Notes under the pieces: model-generated
What the model was told of the DNA's origin: nothing
What the model saw: the letters and a program-made list of their open reading frames with translations, nothing else
The model's database searches: none
Shown: positions 8,618 to 16,279 of the stretch, one piece after another
How positions within the stretch are numbered: the first letter of the stretch is position 1
Layout: every line of letters starts with the position of its first letter
Position numbers and translations under genes: made by a program
Source of the DNA: an uncultured Emticicia sp.
GTDB taxonomy: Bacteria > Bacteroidota > Bacteroidia > Cytophagales > Spirosomataceae
Reading direction: 5' to 3'
DNA length: 64,000 nucleotides
NCBI RefSeq assembly: GCF_937903345.1
Contig: NZ_CALCZQ010000070.1
Location: 1-64,000 of the forward strand

Positions 8618-8754
8618 TTTCTTAATGATGATTGATGTATGATGAATGATGAATGCATGTATAATACATTCATTATCAGTAAGTTATTAAGTCATGTTTT
8701 CAATAGACTTTATTTTTCAACAAATATACAGCTAAATAAGTTTGATCAAGGCAT

Positions 8755-8790
8755 AAAAAAACCTGCCAAAAATGACAGGTTTTTTATTTT
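8755..8790 (-). terminator. Terminator of the rplU-rpmA operon
   Basis: A hairpin formed by acctgcca and tgacaggt (one G-U pair) with A and T tracts on both sides, 75-110 bp downstream of rpmA. It can act on both strands. Confidence 0.75.
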
Positions 8791-8867
8791 TTTAAGAAAA
8801 TAGTACATAAAAAATTGTTTGGCACAAACCATTCTACCTTCTACCTTCTACATTCTTAATTAATGTC

Positions 8868-9125
8868 TTACGCTTCCGCTCCAACACTTACAAATGACTT
8901 TCCATCACGACCTTTTTTGAACGATACGATACCATTTGTTAATGCAAACAAAGTATGGTCACGACCAATACCTACATTTACACCTGCATTGTGTTTTGTA
9001 CCACGTTGACGTACGATGATGTTACCAGCGATAGCTGCCTGACCACCAAACAATTTTACACCTAAGCGTTTGCTTTCTGATTCACGTCCGTTTCTCGACG
9101 AACCAACACCTTTTTTGTGTGCCAT
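8868..9125 (-). CDS. rpmA: 50S ribosomal protein L27
   Basis: An 85-residue L27, which lies near the peptidyl transferase centre. The N-terminus is [20 protein letters not shown] and the conserved core is [19 protein letters not shown]. The N-terminus begins right at the mature-type AHKKG sequence, with no Firmicutes-like cleaved extension. It lies 132 bp downstream of rplU and follows the standard rplU-rpmA order. Confidence 0.97.
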   Translation of the reverse strand: MAHKKGVGSSRNGRESESKRLGVKLFGGQAAIAGNIIVRQRGTKHNAGVNVGIGRDHTLFALTNGIVSFKKGRDGKSFVSVGAEA

Positions 9126-9257
9126 GATTTCTTGAAATATTGACCTACTTGCTACTTAGAACTTGTAGGTGTGATTAATAAATGATAGAATTAATTTTAT
9201 CACTCGGTTTTATCAAAAAATGATTTATTGACCAAATGATTTTTTCAAGTATGCTAA

Positions 9258-9566
9258 TTAAACTATTTCGTCGATTTGAATTTTAGTCAAATACTGACGA
9301 TGACCGTTTTTCTTAACGTATCCTTTACGACGCTTTTTCTTGAAAACGATTACTTTTTCACCTTTCAAGTGTTCTAAAATTGTTGCTTTTACAGAAGCAC
9401 CACTAACGGTCGGAGTACCTACTGATACTGATCCGCCGTTGTCAACAAGGAGAACCTTGTCGAATACAAGTGCAGCGTTCACATCACCTTCTAATCTGTT
9501 AGTATAAAGTGTGCGACCCTTTTCAACTTTAAATTGCTGCCCTGCGATTTCTACGATTGCGTACAT
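9258..9566 (-). CDS. rplU: 50S ribosomal protein L21
   Basis: A 102-residue L21 starting MYAIVEIAGQQFKVEKGR and carrying the C-terminal basic signature KKKRRKGYVKKNGHRQ that contacts 23S rRNA. First gene of the rplU-rpmA operon, driven by the promoter at 9733-9763 with a leader of about 160 nt. Confidence 0.97.
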   Translation of the reverse strand: MYAIVEIAGQQFKVEKGRTLYTNRLEGDVNAALVFDKVLLVDNGGSVSVGTPTVSGASVKATILEHLKGEKVIVFKKKRRKGYVKKNGHRQYLTKIQIDEIV

Positions 9567-9732
9567 GATTTTGAATTATAATTGACAATACACTGAATTA
9601 AAATTTACAAATGCTGTTATATCGAATAGTTAATTGCATTTTATCGGCGAAAAAACTGGAAATAAGTATTTTACTTCACCTTAACCTACCGACTTTTGAA
9701 CGTTAGCTATTTTTATACACTATTTGGGGCTG

Positions 9733-9763
9733 CAAAGTTAATGATATAATTTTATTTTTCAAA
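9733..9763 (-). promoter_or_regulatory. Promoter of rplU-rpmA
   Basis: On the minus strand, TTTG (9760-9763), a 19-bp spacer and TAACTTTG (9733-9740) match the Bacteroidota TTTG-N19-TAnnTTTG consensus exactly. The leader to the rplU ATG at 9566 is long enough to hold regulatory structure, though none is obvious. Confidence 0.75.
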
Positions 9764-9837
9764 CTATTGTTTTATTTCATTTTATTTATCAAATTGAATA
9801 AAATTATTGTTCCCAACTCCTTTAACTCCTGAATTCT

Positions 9838-10275
9838 ATGAAAATCCGTCAAATTCTACAAGGGAAGAAAATTAATGCCCTTTTTTCGGTTACTTCTGAT
9901 ACCACAGTATTTAATGCTTTAGTAGAAATGGCTAATAAAAATATTGGAGCATTGCTAATTATTGATGAGGGAAAACTTTCTGGAATTTTCTCGGAACGAG
10001 ATTATGCCCGTAAGATTGTACTTAAAGGCCTACATTCAGATAATACATTGGTAAAAGATGTTATGACTTCCAAAGTAATTACAGTAGAAATGGAAGATAA
10101 ATTGGAATTTGCTATGCAAATAATGTCAGAAAAACACATTCGTCACTTACCAGTACTCGAGGGTGATGTATTGACTGGAATTATCTCAATCAATGATGTT
10201 GTTTCTTCAATTATTAAGGAACAGAAATCTCAAATCGAATCACTTCAAGGATATATTTCAGGTAATTATGCCTGA
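9838..10275 (+). CDS. CBS-domain pair protein
   Basis: A 145-residue soluble protein made of two CBS motifs in tandem. CBS1 is about residues 8-65 (GALLIIDEGKLSGIFSERDY) and CBS2 about 72-130 (VKDVMTSKVITVE, HIRHLPVLEGDVLTGIISIN). Such stand-alone CBS pairs bind adenosine nucleotides or NAD(H) and sense energy state; the client protein is usually unknown. The gene stands alone between a divergent ribosomal operon and a convergent HNH gene, so context does not help. Confidence 0.9.
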   Translation: MKIRQILQGKKINALFSVTSDTTVFNALVEMANKNIGALLIIDEGKLSGIFSERDYARKIVLKGLHSDNTLVKDVMTSKVITVEMEDKLEFAMQIMSEKHIRHLPVLEGDVLTGIISINDVVSSIIKEQKSQIESLQGYISGNYA

Positions 10276-10362
10276 TTTTTGGGTAATTACTTATTGGAAA
10301 ACTGGTTATTGGGAAGATAGTGTTTCTTATAACCGATAACCAGGCTCCCATTAACTGATTCT

Positions 10363-11013
10363 CTAAATAATAATATCTGCCCAAAGTTTTCCCGTTTTAA
10401 TACGGTAAATACCCATTTCTGATATGCCAAATTGCTTGGCCAAAAGCGATTGTTTGGTTTTTCCTTCCAAAATTTTTTTCTTGATCAATCTTACTCTTTC
10501 AGGCGTGAGTTTACGTCCTTTTTTAGGCGGTTTGTAATTAGGTGCAAGTTTCTGATGCTCCCAAGCTTCTTTTTTAGTTGCCCAACGTAGATTATTTACT
10601 TCGTTATTAAACTTATCATGATCTAAATGAATGACTTGCACTTGGTCTTCATCAGCTTGGCCAATAAACGCCTCAGCAACCAGATTATGAATATTAAGCG
10701 ACATATTGATGATGATACTTTTTGGCTGACCATAACGGGTAAGCTCTTCACCTTTTTCATAAACTTTAAGTGCTATTTTTGCACCACTTACACTCGCACC
10801 TTTACTAATTTTCAAGAGATAACCATCAATATGCAAACCTTTGTCGAATGATGCAACTCTTCCTAAATTAGAAATCATGTAGTGACGCTTTGCTCCTTTA
10901 GGAAAAAACTCTTTCCATATTTCATTTGGATATGAACTGAATCTTATAGTTGCTCGTATAGGGGGTGTAGAATTCTTTTTGGTTTCCATTTTTCTTTCAA
11001 TTTTAGCATCCAT
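10363..11013 (-). CDS. NUMOD4/HNH-like protein with C-terminal helix-turn-helix
   Basis: A 216-residue protein resembling HNH homing-type endonucleases. Residues about 28-62 match a NUMOD4-like segment (NEIWKEFFPKG, YMISNLGRVASFDKG). About 125-155 match the HNH second half (VIHLDHDKFNNEVNNLRW), and about 183-206 form an AraC/resolvase-like helix-turn-helix (QSLLAKQFGISEMGIYRIKTG). The first HNH histidine position reads VIHLDHD rather than the usual VNHxDG, so nuclease activity is not assured. It does not lie inside an intron and does not interrupt a host gene. It may be a domesticated nuclease or a DNA-binding regulator. Confidence 0.7.
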   Translation of the reverse strand: MDAKIERKMETKKNSTPPIRATIRFSSYPNEIWKEFFPKGAKRHYMISNLGRVASFDKGLHIDGYLLKISKGASVSGAKIALKVYEKGEELTRYGQPKSIIINMSLNIHNLVAEAFIGQADEDQVQVIHLDHDKFNNEVNNLRWATKKEAWEHQKLAPNYKPPKKGRKLTPERVRLIKKKILEGKTKQSLLAKQFGISEMGIYRIKTGKLWADIII

Positions 11014-11141
11014 TTATTAATGAATTGAAAATTATTTATTAGTATTCATCGAAACTTGTAACTACCGTTTTTAGCGAAAATACTTATTGAATATTTCTCG
11101 TAAAATAGCTGTTGTGGTTGATCACTAAAAATTCTAGTTTA

Positions 11142-12611
11142 TTAGTTTTCAAATACTTTTTTAAAAGTCGAAAGCAAACCAGCCCAGGAATTATCTTTTT
11201 TTGGTTGAGATATCGCTTTTACTTTCGGCAACTCTTCGAATACTTCATTGGCTAATACTTCATTGGCTAATTTAACTAAATCTATTCCACCAAACGTTCC
11301 CGACGACATCATCAAAAGATTTGACTGAAACCAGTTTTGACTAATCAAAAACGTTTTTAGCTCAGTAGCGTCCGTGAATACCATCAGATTTTCGTCGCCA
11401 AAAGATTTTTTAATTTCATCAGGCGTAATCATTGGCATACGTTTCATTTCGAGTGTATGTGGAGAATAGAAAACAACGGCAGTATCTGCACTCTTCATTT
11501 TATGTTCATACTGTGGCAAGAAATCTTTGTTTAAGCTGCTAAAGGTATGCAATTCGTAACAAGCAATTAATCTTCTGCTGGGATATAACGATTTTGTGGC
11601 GTTGGTTGTTGCTTCAAGTTTAGATGGGGCGTGAGCAAAATCTTTATATATAAGGGTATTGCTATTTTCTCCAAGCTTTTCGAGACGCTTCGATGCTCCT
11701 GAAAAATGTTGGATTGCTTCATAAAACTCTTCGTCAGTGATACCCAAACGGTCGAGGATAATTTTCGCACCGTTGAGGTTTTTCATATTATGTTCACCAA
11801 AAATTTCTAAAGGTACATCGCCGTTTTTGGTTTCGAGAATACATTTGCCATTTTCGACCCTGTAAGGGTGTGCTTTGTAAGGATATTTTGATATATCAGC
11901 TCGGTCTTTTTCGCCAATTACTTTTAAGATGTCATCGGTTTCGTCATAAATAATACTTCCTGCTTTTGGTAAACCATCAGCTAATTCTTCAAAAGTACGC
12001 ACATAACTATCGAAAGTTGGGAAGATATTGAAATGATCCCAAGCGATACCACTAAACAAACAGATATGAGGATTATAAAACAAAAACTTTGATTTGAGGT
12101 GAATTTTCGACTCTGGATATTCGTCGCCTTCAATGATAATTACAGGCGAATCATCATTTAATTCAACCATAATATCAAATCCTTCTATTTGGGCACCAAC
12201 CAAATAGTCGAATTTACGGTCAAAATATTTCAAAACGTGCAAAATGATACTCGTGATGCTAGTTTTACCATGGCTTCCTGCAATCACAACACGTTGTTTG
12301 TTTAGGCTTTGCTCGTGGATATATTCAGGAAATGAATAAATTTTCAAGCCAAGTTTTTGAGCCTTGGCTAGTTCGGGGTTATCGGCAAAGGCATGCATTC
12401 CGAGAATAATCGCGTCTAAATCCTCTGTGATTTTTTCGGGAAACCAACCAAATTCGGCAGGTAAAATACCAGCTTCTGCCAAACGACTTTTTGAAGGGTC
12501 GTTGATTTCATCATCAGAACCCGTAACTTGATACCCTTTCTTTTTTAATGCAAGGGCTAAATTGTGCATTACAGCACCCCCAACAGCTATAAAATGTATT
12601 TTTTTGGACAT
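11142..12611 (-). CDS. mpl: Mpl-type Mur ligase (peptidoglycan recycling)
   Basis: A 489-residue Mur-ligase-family enzyme. The N-terminal Rossmann domain starts KKIHFIAVGGAVMHNLALAL, the ATP-binding loop is AGSHGKTSITS near residue 111, and the central domain contains VIIIEGDEYPESKIH. The closest functional family is Mpl, which joins the recycled tripeptide L-Ala-gamma-D-Glu-meso-Dap to UDP-MurNAc. The motif layout differs from MurC (the His of GGAVMHNL is typical of Mpl). The ATG at 12611 is preferred to the TTG at 12620. It is divergently arranged from arginine decarboxylase. Substrate assignment rests on family resemblance. Confidence 0.8.
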   Translation of the reverse strand: MSKKIHFIAVGGAVMHNLALALKKKGYQVTGSDDEINDPSKSRLAEAGILPAEFGWFPEKITEDLDAIILGMHAFADNPELAKAQKLGLKIYSFPEYIHEQSLNKQRVVIAGSHGKTSITSIILHVLKYFDRKFDYLVGAQIEGFDIMVELNDDSPVIIIEGDEYPESKIHLKSKFLFYNPHICLFSGIAWDHFNIFPTFDSYVRTFEELADGLPKAGSIIYDETDDILKVIGEKDRADISKYPYKAHPYRVENGKCILETKNGDVPLEIFGEHNMKNLNGAKIILDRLGITDEEFYEAIQHFSGASKRLEKLGENSNTLIYKDFAHAPSKLEATTNATKSLYPSRRLIACYELHTFSSLNKDFLPQYEHKMKSADTAVVFYSPHTLEMKRMPMITPDEIKKSFGDENLMVFTDATELKTFLISQNWFQSNLLMMSSGTFGGIDLVKLANEVLANEVFEELPKVKAISQPKKDNSWAGLLSTFKKVFEN

Positions 12612-12803
12612 AGGAGACAATTAAGAATTAGCATTAAGAATTAACGTAAAATAGAACTAAATTTCAATCATTTTAAACTCTACGTTCTTAATTCTCAAAT
12701 TCAAACAAATTTCATTGCAAAGTTCTTAATTTAATATGACATTTGCACATATTTTTCACATTTCCATCATTATCCGTCGAAAGCGGTAAAAGCAAATAGT
12801 CGA

Positions 12804-12838
12804 TTTGTTGAGGAGTTCAATTAATCGCACTACTTTTA
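12804..12838 (+). promoter_or_regulatory. Possible promoter of the arginine decarboxylase gene
   Basis: TTTGTTG at 12804-12810 and TACTTTTA at 12831-12838 (consensus TAnnTTTG, last base off) are spaced 20-23 bp. The -7 box ends only 3 bases before the ATG at 12842, so transcripts from it would be leaderless or nearly so. Confidence 0.35.
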
Positions 12839-12841
12839 TTT

Positions 12842-14329
12842 ATGAAACGTTACATAGACCTAATAGAACAAACATTTGAGTTTCCAACTCGTGAGTTTGG
12901 TGTTGATGAAAATCATACATTACTTTTCAATAACGTTCGCTTAACGGATATAATCAGGGAGTACGGTACGCCCTTGAAAATTAGTTATTTGCCAAAAATA
13001 GCAGAGCATATTGATAATGCAAAATTACTTTTCAGAAATGCCATGAAAAAGTATAACTATAAAGGTAATTATACCTACTGTTACTGTACGAAATCCTCGC
13101 ATTTTAATTTTGTAATTGAAACAGCCCTTAAAAGTAATGTTCACCTCGAAACTTCATCTGCTTTTGATATTAATATCATCAGAGCATTATATGATGATGG
13201 AAAGGTAAATAAGAATACTTACATTATTTCGAATGGCTATAAACGCCCGAAGTATTTAGAGGATATTTCCGCTTTGCACAATGATGGTTTTATAAACTGT
13301 ATTCCGATTTTGGACAATCTAAAAGAAATAGATTATTATCTCGAAAATTCAACGGCCGAAACCGTAAGTGTAGGTATCAGAATTGCTACTGACGAGGAGC
13401 CAAATTTTGCTTTTTATACATCTCGTTTAGGCGTTCGCTACAACGACATTAATAGTTTGTATATGGAGAAAATTAAGCCTAATCCACGCTTTAAGCTCAA
13501 AATGTTGCACTTTTTTATCAATGCAGGTATCAAAGACAACGCTTACTATTGGTCGGAATTGACTCGTTTTATGTTTAAATATTGCGAGATGAAAAAGATT
13601 TGTCCAGAGCTCGATTCGATTGATATTGGCGGTGGTTTACCTATTCAGACCTCATTGGTTTTCAACTACGATTACCAAGCGATGATTGACGAAATTATTG
13701 AAAATATTCAATGGATTTGTAATAAAAACAACGTACCAGTTCCACATATTTTTACCGAATTTGGAAGTTATACTGTGGGCGAAAGCGGTGCGGTGATTTA
13801 TAAAGTTATCGATAAAAAACAACAAAACGACAGGGAGTTGTGGTATATGATTGATGGCTCGTTTATAACCCAGTTGCCCGATTCGTGGGGAATCGGTCAG
13901 AAATATATCATGATGCCAGTCAATAATTGGGATAGTCCGTATGAAAAAGTAAACCTTGGTGGTTTGACTTGCGACTCGGCTGATTTTTATAATACCGAGG
14001 CACACTCAGAGGATTTGTATTTACCAATTTTTGATATTGAAAATGAAGACCAGTATATTGGTTTCTTTCATACAGGAGCGTATCAAGAATCATTGGGAGG
14101 ATATGGTGGCATTCAACATTGCTTGATTCCTGCTCCGCAGCACGTATTGGTCAATTTGGATGAAGACGGAAATATCACCACAGAATTGTTTTCAGCAGAA
14201 CAAGATAGTGATTCGATGTTGAAAATTTTGGGTTTTAAGACAAAAAGTAATGCAGAAACGCCTAAAGCCTCAACGCTCAAAAAATTAAGAAAAGCAACCG
14301 AAGAAATTGTAACAGAAGTAGCCCCATAA
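12842..14329 (+). CDS. speA: Arginine decarboxylase, biosynthetic, PLP-dependent (alanine racemase fold)
   Basis: A 495-residue fold-III PLP enzyme of the group annotated as arginine decarboxylase in Bacteroidota, shorter than the 630-residue enterobacterial SpeA. The Schiff-base lysine is probably Lys84 in YCYCTKSSHF. The barrel's glycine loop is SIDIGGGLPIQ, and the C-terminal domain carries GGLTCDSADFY, whose Cys-Asp pair contributes to the partner active site. It would make agmatine for polyamine synthesis in the cytoplasm. N-terminus (MKRYIDLIEQTFEFP) is typical of the family, supporting the start. The substrate could also be another diamino acid, but the family match favours arginine. 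Confidence 0.85.
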   Translation: MKRYIDLIEQTFEFPTREFGVDENHTLLFNNVRLTDIIREYGTPLKISYLPKIAEHIDNAKLLFRNAMKKYNYKGNYTYCYCTKSSHFNFVIETALKSNVHLETSSAFDINIIRALYDDGKVNKNTYIISNGYKRPKYLEDISALHNDGFINCIPILDNLKEIDYYLENSTAETVSVGIRIATDEEPNFAFYTSRLGVRYNDINSLYMEKIKPNPRFKLKMLHFFINAGIKDNAYYWSELTRFMFKYCEMKKICPELDSIDIGGGLPIQTSLVFNYDYQAMIDEIIENIQWICNKNNVPVPHIFTEFGSYTVGESGAVIYKVIDKKQQNDRELWYMIDGSFITQLPDSWGIGQKYIMMPVNNWDSPYEKVNLGGLTCDSADFYNTEAHSEDLYLPIFDIENEDQYIGFFHTGAYQESLGGYGGIQHCLIPAPQHVLVNLDEDGNITTELFSAEQDSDSMLKILGFKTKSNAETPKASTLKKLRKATEEIVTEVAP

Positions 14330-14429
14330 AATATCTATTGAATAACAACGTTTGTAATAAAATGTTTTGTGTGGAACATAAAAAAACCATACATGATTAA
14401 TTATTGAGAAAACAAAAAATGAAATTCTG

Positions 14430-14555
14430 ATGAAAGTTAAAATACTAATTTTGAGCCTTTTAGTAGTAGGAGTATTGGCTTCTTGTAGGCGTCAGCAATG
14501 TCCTGCGTATGGCAAAATTGCCCCAAAAGCGACTATTGATAAGATACATGCGTAA
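14430..14555 (+). CDS. Very small lipoprotein
   Basis: A 41-codon reading frame with a clear lipoprotein signal peptide: MKVKILILSLLVVGVLASC, with lipobox LASC and the lipidated cysteine at residue 19. The mature part is only about 23 residues (CRRQQCPAYGKI and onward). Tiny lipoproteins with a CxxxxCPAY-type start are common in Cytophagales genomes, though their job is unknown. It begins 100 bp after the arginine decarboxylase stop. Short length is the main doubt; the lipobox in the right place is the main support. Confidence 0.6.
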   Translation: MKVKILILSLLVVGVLASCRRQQCPAYGKIAPKATIDKIHA

Positions 14556-14671
14556 TTTATTATATTAGCAAAGATTATAGAGATTCCCAAGATTTATTAA
14601 TTTGATTATCAGGTATATCTTGAAATGAATTTTCAGAGTTGCAGTGATGAACTGATTATATCTAGTTGGTT

Positions 14672-15190
14672 TTAAATAATTTTCGTAATAAACCGAGATG
14701 CTTCGAGTAAACTGCTGAATTGCCAGTCGGCTAAATCAGTTGATTCTTTTCCTCCGGTAATGTGAATTGTTTTCACACCAGCTTTTTTACCTGCTTTTAC
14801 ATCACGTTCTGCATCACCAATCATATAGGATTGGGTGGAGTCGATTTCGTATTTTGCCATTGCCTTTTCGAGCATCAGAGAATCTGGTTTACGCAGGAGC
14901 GAGTTGGAAGTATAATTTGGGTGATGCTTTGAAAAATACAAGTCGTCAATAATGTCGCCACATTCATCTTGCAAAATTTCGTGGAAATCTCTTACAAGAC
15001 TCTCAGTATAAAGTCCTTTAGAAATTCCGGCCTGATTGGTCACAATAATAAGCATATAGCCCGCTTTTTTAAGCAAAGAAAGCCCTTCGACTACACCTTC
15101 TCTAATAACAAAATCTTCTTTTCGACTTACATAGTCGTGCTGTTCTTCGTTCAGTACTCCGTCTCGGTCAAGGAAAATACACTTTTTCAT
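14672..15190 (-). CDS. HAD-IIIA phosphatase, GmhB-like
   Basis: A 172-residue HAD hydrolase. Motif I is FLDRDGVLN (nucleophile Asp8, general acid Asp10), motif II is IVTNQAGISKGLY, and motif IV is YMIGDAERDVKAGKKAGV. The layout matches D-glycero-beta-D-manno-heptose-1,7-bisphosphate 7-phosphatase (GmhB) and histidinol-phosphate phosphatases. The zinc loop of GmhB normally has CxH...CxC before RKP; here that segment is KHHPNYTSNSLLRKP with no cysteine, so the metal site has been lost. It probably removes phosphate from a sugar or similar substrate in the cytoplasm; heptose phosphate is a guess. No other heptose genes are nearby. Confidence 0.75.
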   Translation of the reverse strand: MKKCIFLDRDGVLNEEQHDYVSRKEDFVIREGVVEGLSLLKKAGYMLIIVTNQAGISKGLYTESLVRDFHEILQDECGDIIDDLYFSKHHPNYTSNSLLRKPDSLMLEKAMAKYEIDSTQSYMIGDAERDVKAGKKAGVKTIHITGGKESTDLADWQFSSLLEASRFITKII

Positions 15191-15360
15191 GCAAAGGTTA
15201 ATTTAGCGTCATAGAATATGTTGATTTGATTGATAATTGAATCAATATTACAAATTAAAGAAAAAATATAAATATTTTAAACAATTGACTTCATAAAATT
15301 ATTATAAGAAGGTATAAGTTATTAATTTTGAACCTAGGATCTAAAACCTAATAAACCACT

Positions 15361-16188
15361 ATGCAGTCGATAATCAATTATTTTGACACAATTCCATCAA
15401 CGCACCGAAGTGCTATTCTGATTGGTGGCATTGCGTTCTTTTGGATGGCTGAATATGCCGTTCCGTTGTTTAATTTCAAGTATAACAAAATTAAGCACGC
15501 AGGAGTCAATATTTTCTTTACACTAACATCAATTATTATCAATTTTGCTTTGGCATTTATATTATTAAAGTCGGCCGAATGGACGGTAAATAATAATTTT
15601 GGCATCTTGCAATGGCTACCCGAAATGCCACTTTGGGCTTATACAATTGTAGGTTTGCTTTTGCTCGATTTGATTGGAGCATGGTTTGTGCATTGGACAG
15701 AGCATAAAGTAATATGGATGTGGAAATTTCATTTAATTCATCATTCAGATACTAACGTTGATACAACTTCGGCTAATCGCCACCACCCAGGAGAAAGCGT
15801 ATTTCGCTTTATTTTCACCACGGCAGGAATCGTGATTGCAGGAGCCCCGATGTGGATGGTTTTTATGTATCAAGCGATTTCGGTAATGTTATCACAATTT
15901 AATCACGCCAATATCGTGATTCCAAAATGGCTTGATAATGCAATTAGTTGGGTGATAGTTTCGCCAGATATGCACAAAGTACATCATCATTATGTTTTGC
16001 CATATACTGATTCTAATTTCGGAAATATCTTTTCGATTTGGGACAGGATTTTCGGTACGTTTATGACACTCGACCGAAATAAAATCATTTATGGCATTGA
16101 TACCCACATGAAACCCGAGGAAAATTCTCGTTTGGGTAGTTTGTTGAAAATTCCTTTTGAAGCGTATAGGAAGCCAGTAGGGGAATAA
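15361..16188 (+). CDS. Sterol desaturase / fatty acid hydroxylase family membrane protein
   Basis: A 275-residue integral membrane di-iron enzyme. The histidine boxes are present: HWTEH (111-115), HLIHH (124-128), a further HHPGE (141) and HKVHHHY (205-211). Four or so membrane helices lie around residues 18-36, 48-70, 92-110 and 155-178. Such enzymes hydroxylate or desaturate lipids using O2; in Bacteroidota they act on fatty acids, ornithine lipids or carotenoids. The substrate cannot be decided. A -7-like TAATTTTG lies at 15323-15330. The gene is convergent with the helicase, with an inverted repeat between them. Confidence 0.85.
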   Translation: MQSIINYFDTIPSTHRSAILIGGIAFFWMAEYAVPLFNFKYNKIKHAGVNIFFTLTSIIINFALAFILLKSAEWTVNNNFGILQWLPEMPLWAYTIVGLLLLDLIGAWFVHWTEHKVIWMWKFHLIHHSDTNVDTTSANRHHPGESVFRFIFTTAGIVIAGAPMWMVFMYQAISVMLSQFNHANIVIPKWLDNAISWVIVSPDMHKVHHHYVLPYTDSNFGNIFSIWDRIFGTFMTLDRNKIIYGIDTHMKPEENSRLGSLLKIPFEAYRKPVGE

Positions 16189-16193
16189 AAACA

Positions 16194-16279
16194 ATTTTGA
16201 ATGAGTGAATGATAGAGTGAGCGACCGACTCTCTGTGAATATTTTTATTCTTTCATTCACTCATTCTATCATTCAAAAT
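16194..16279. terminator. Inverted repeat between convergent genes
   Basis: Outer arms attttgaatga (16194-16204) and tcattcaaaat (16269-16279) pair perfectly, and the inner GAATGAGTGAATGA / TCATTCACTCATTC blocks extend the pairing imperfectly. It fills nearly all the space between the hydroxylase and helicase stops, so a two-way terminator role is likely. Confidence 0.5.
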
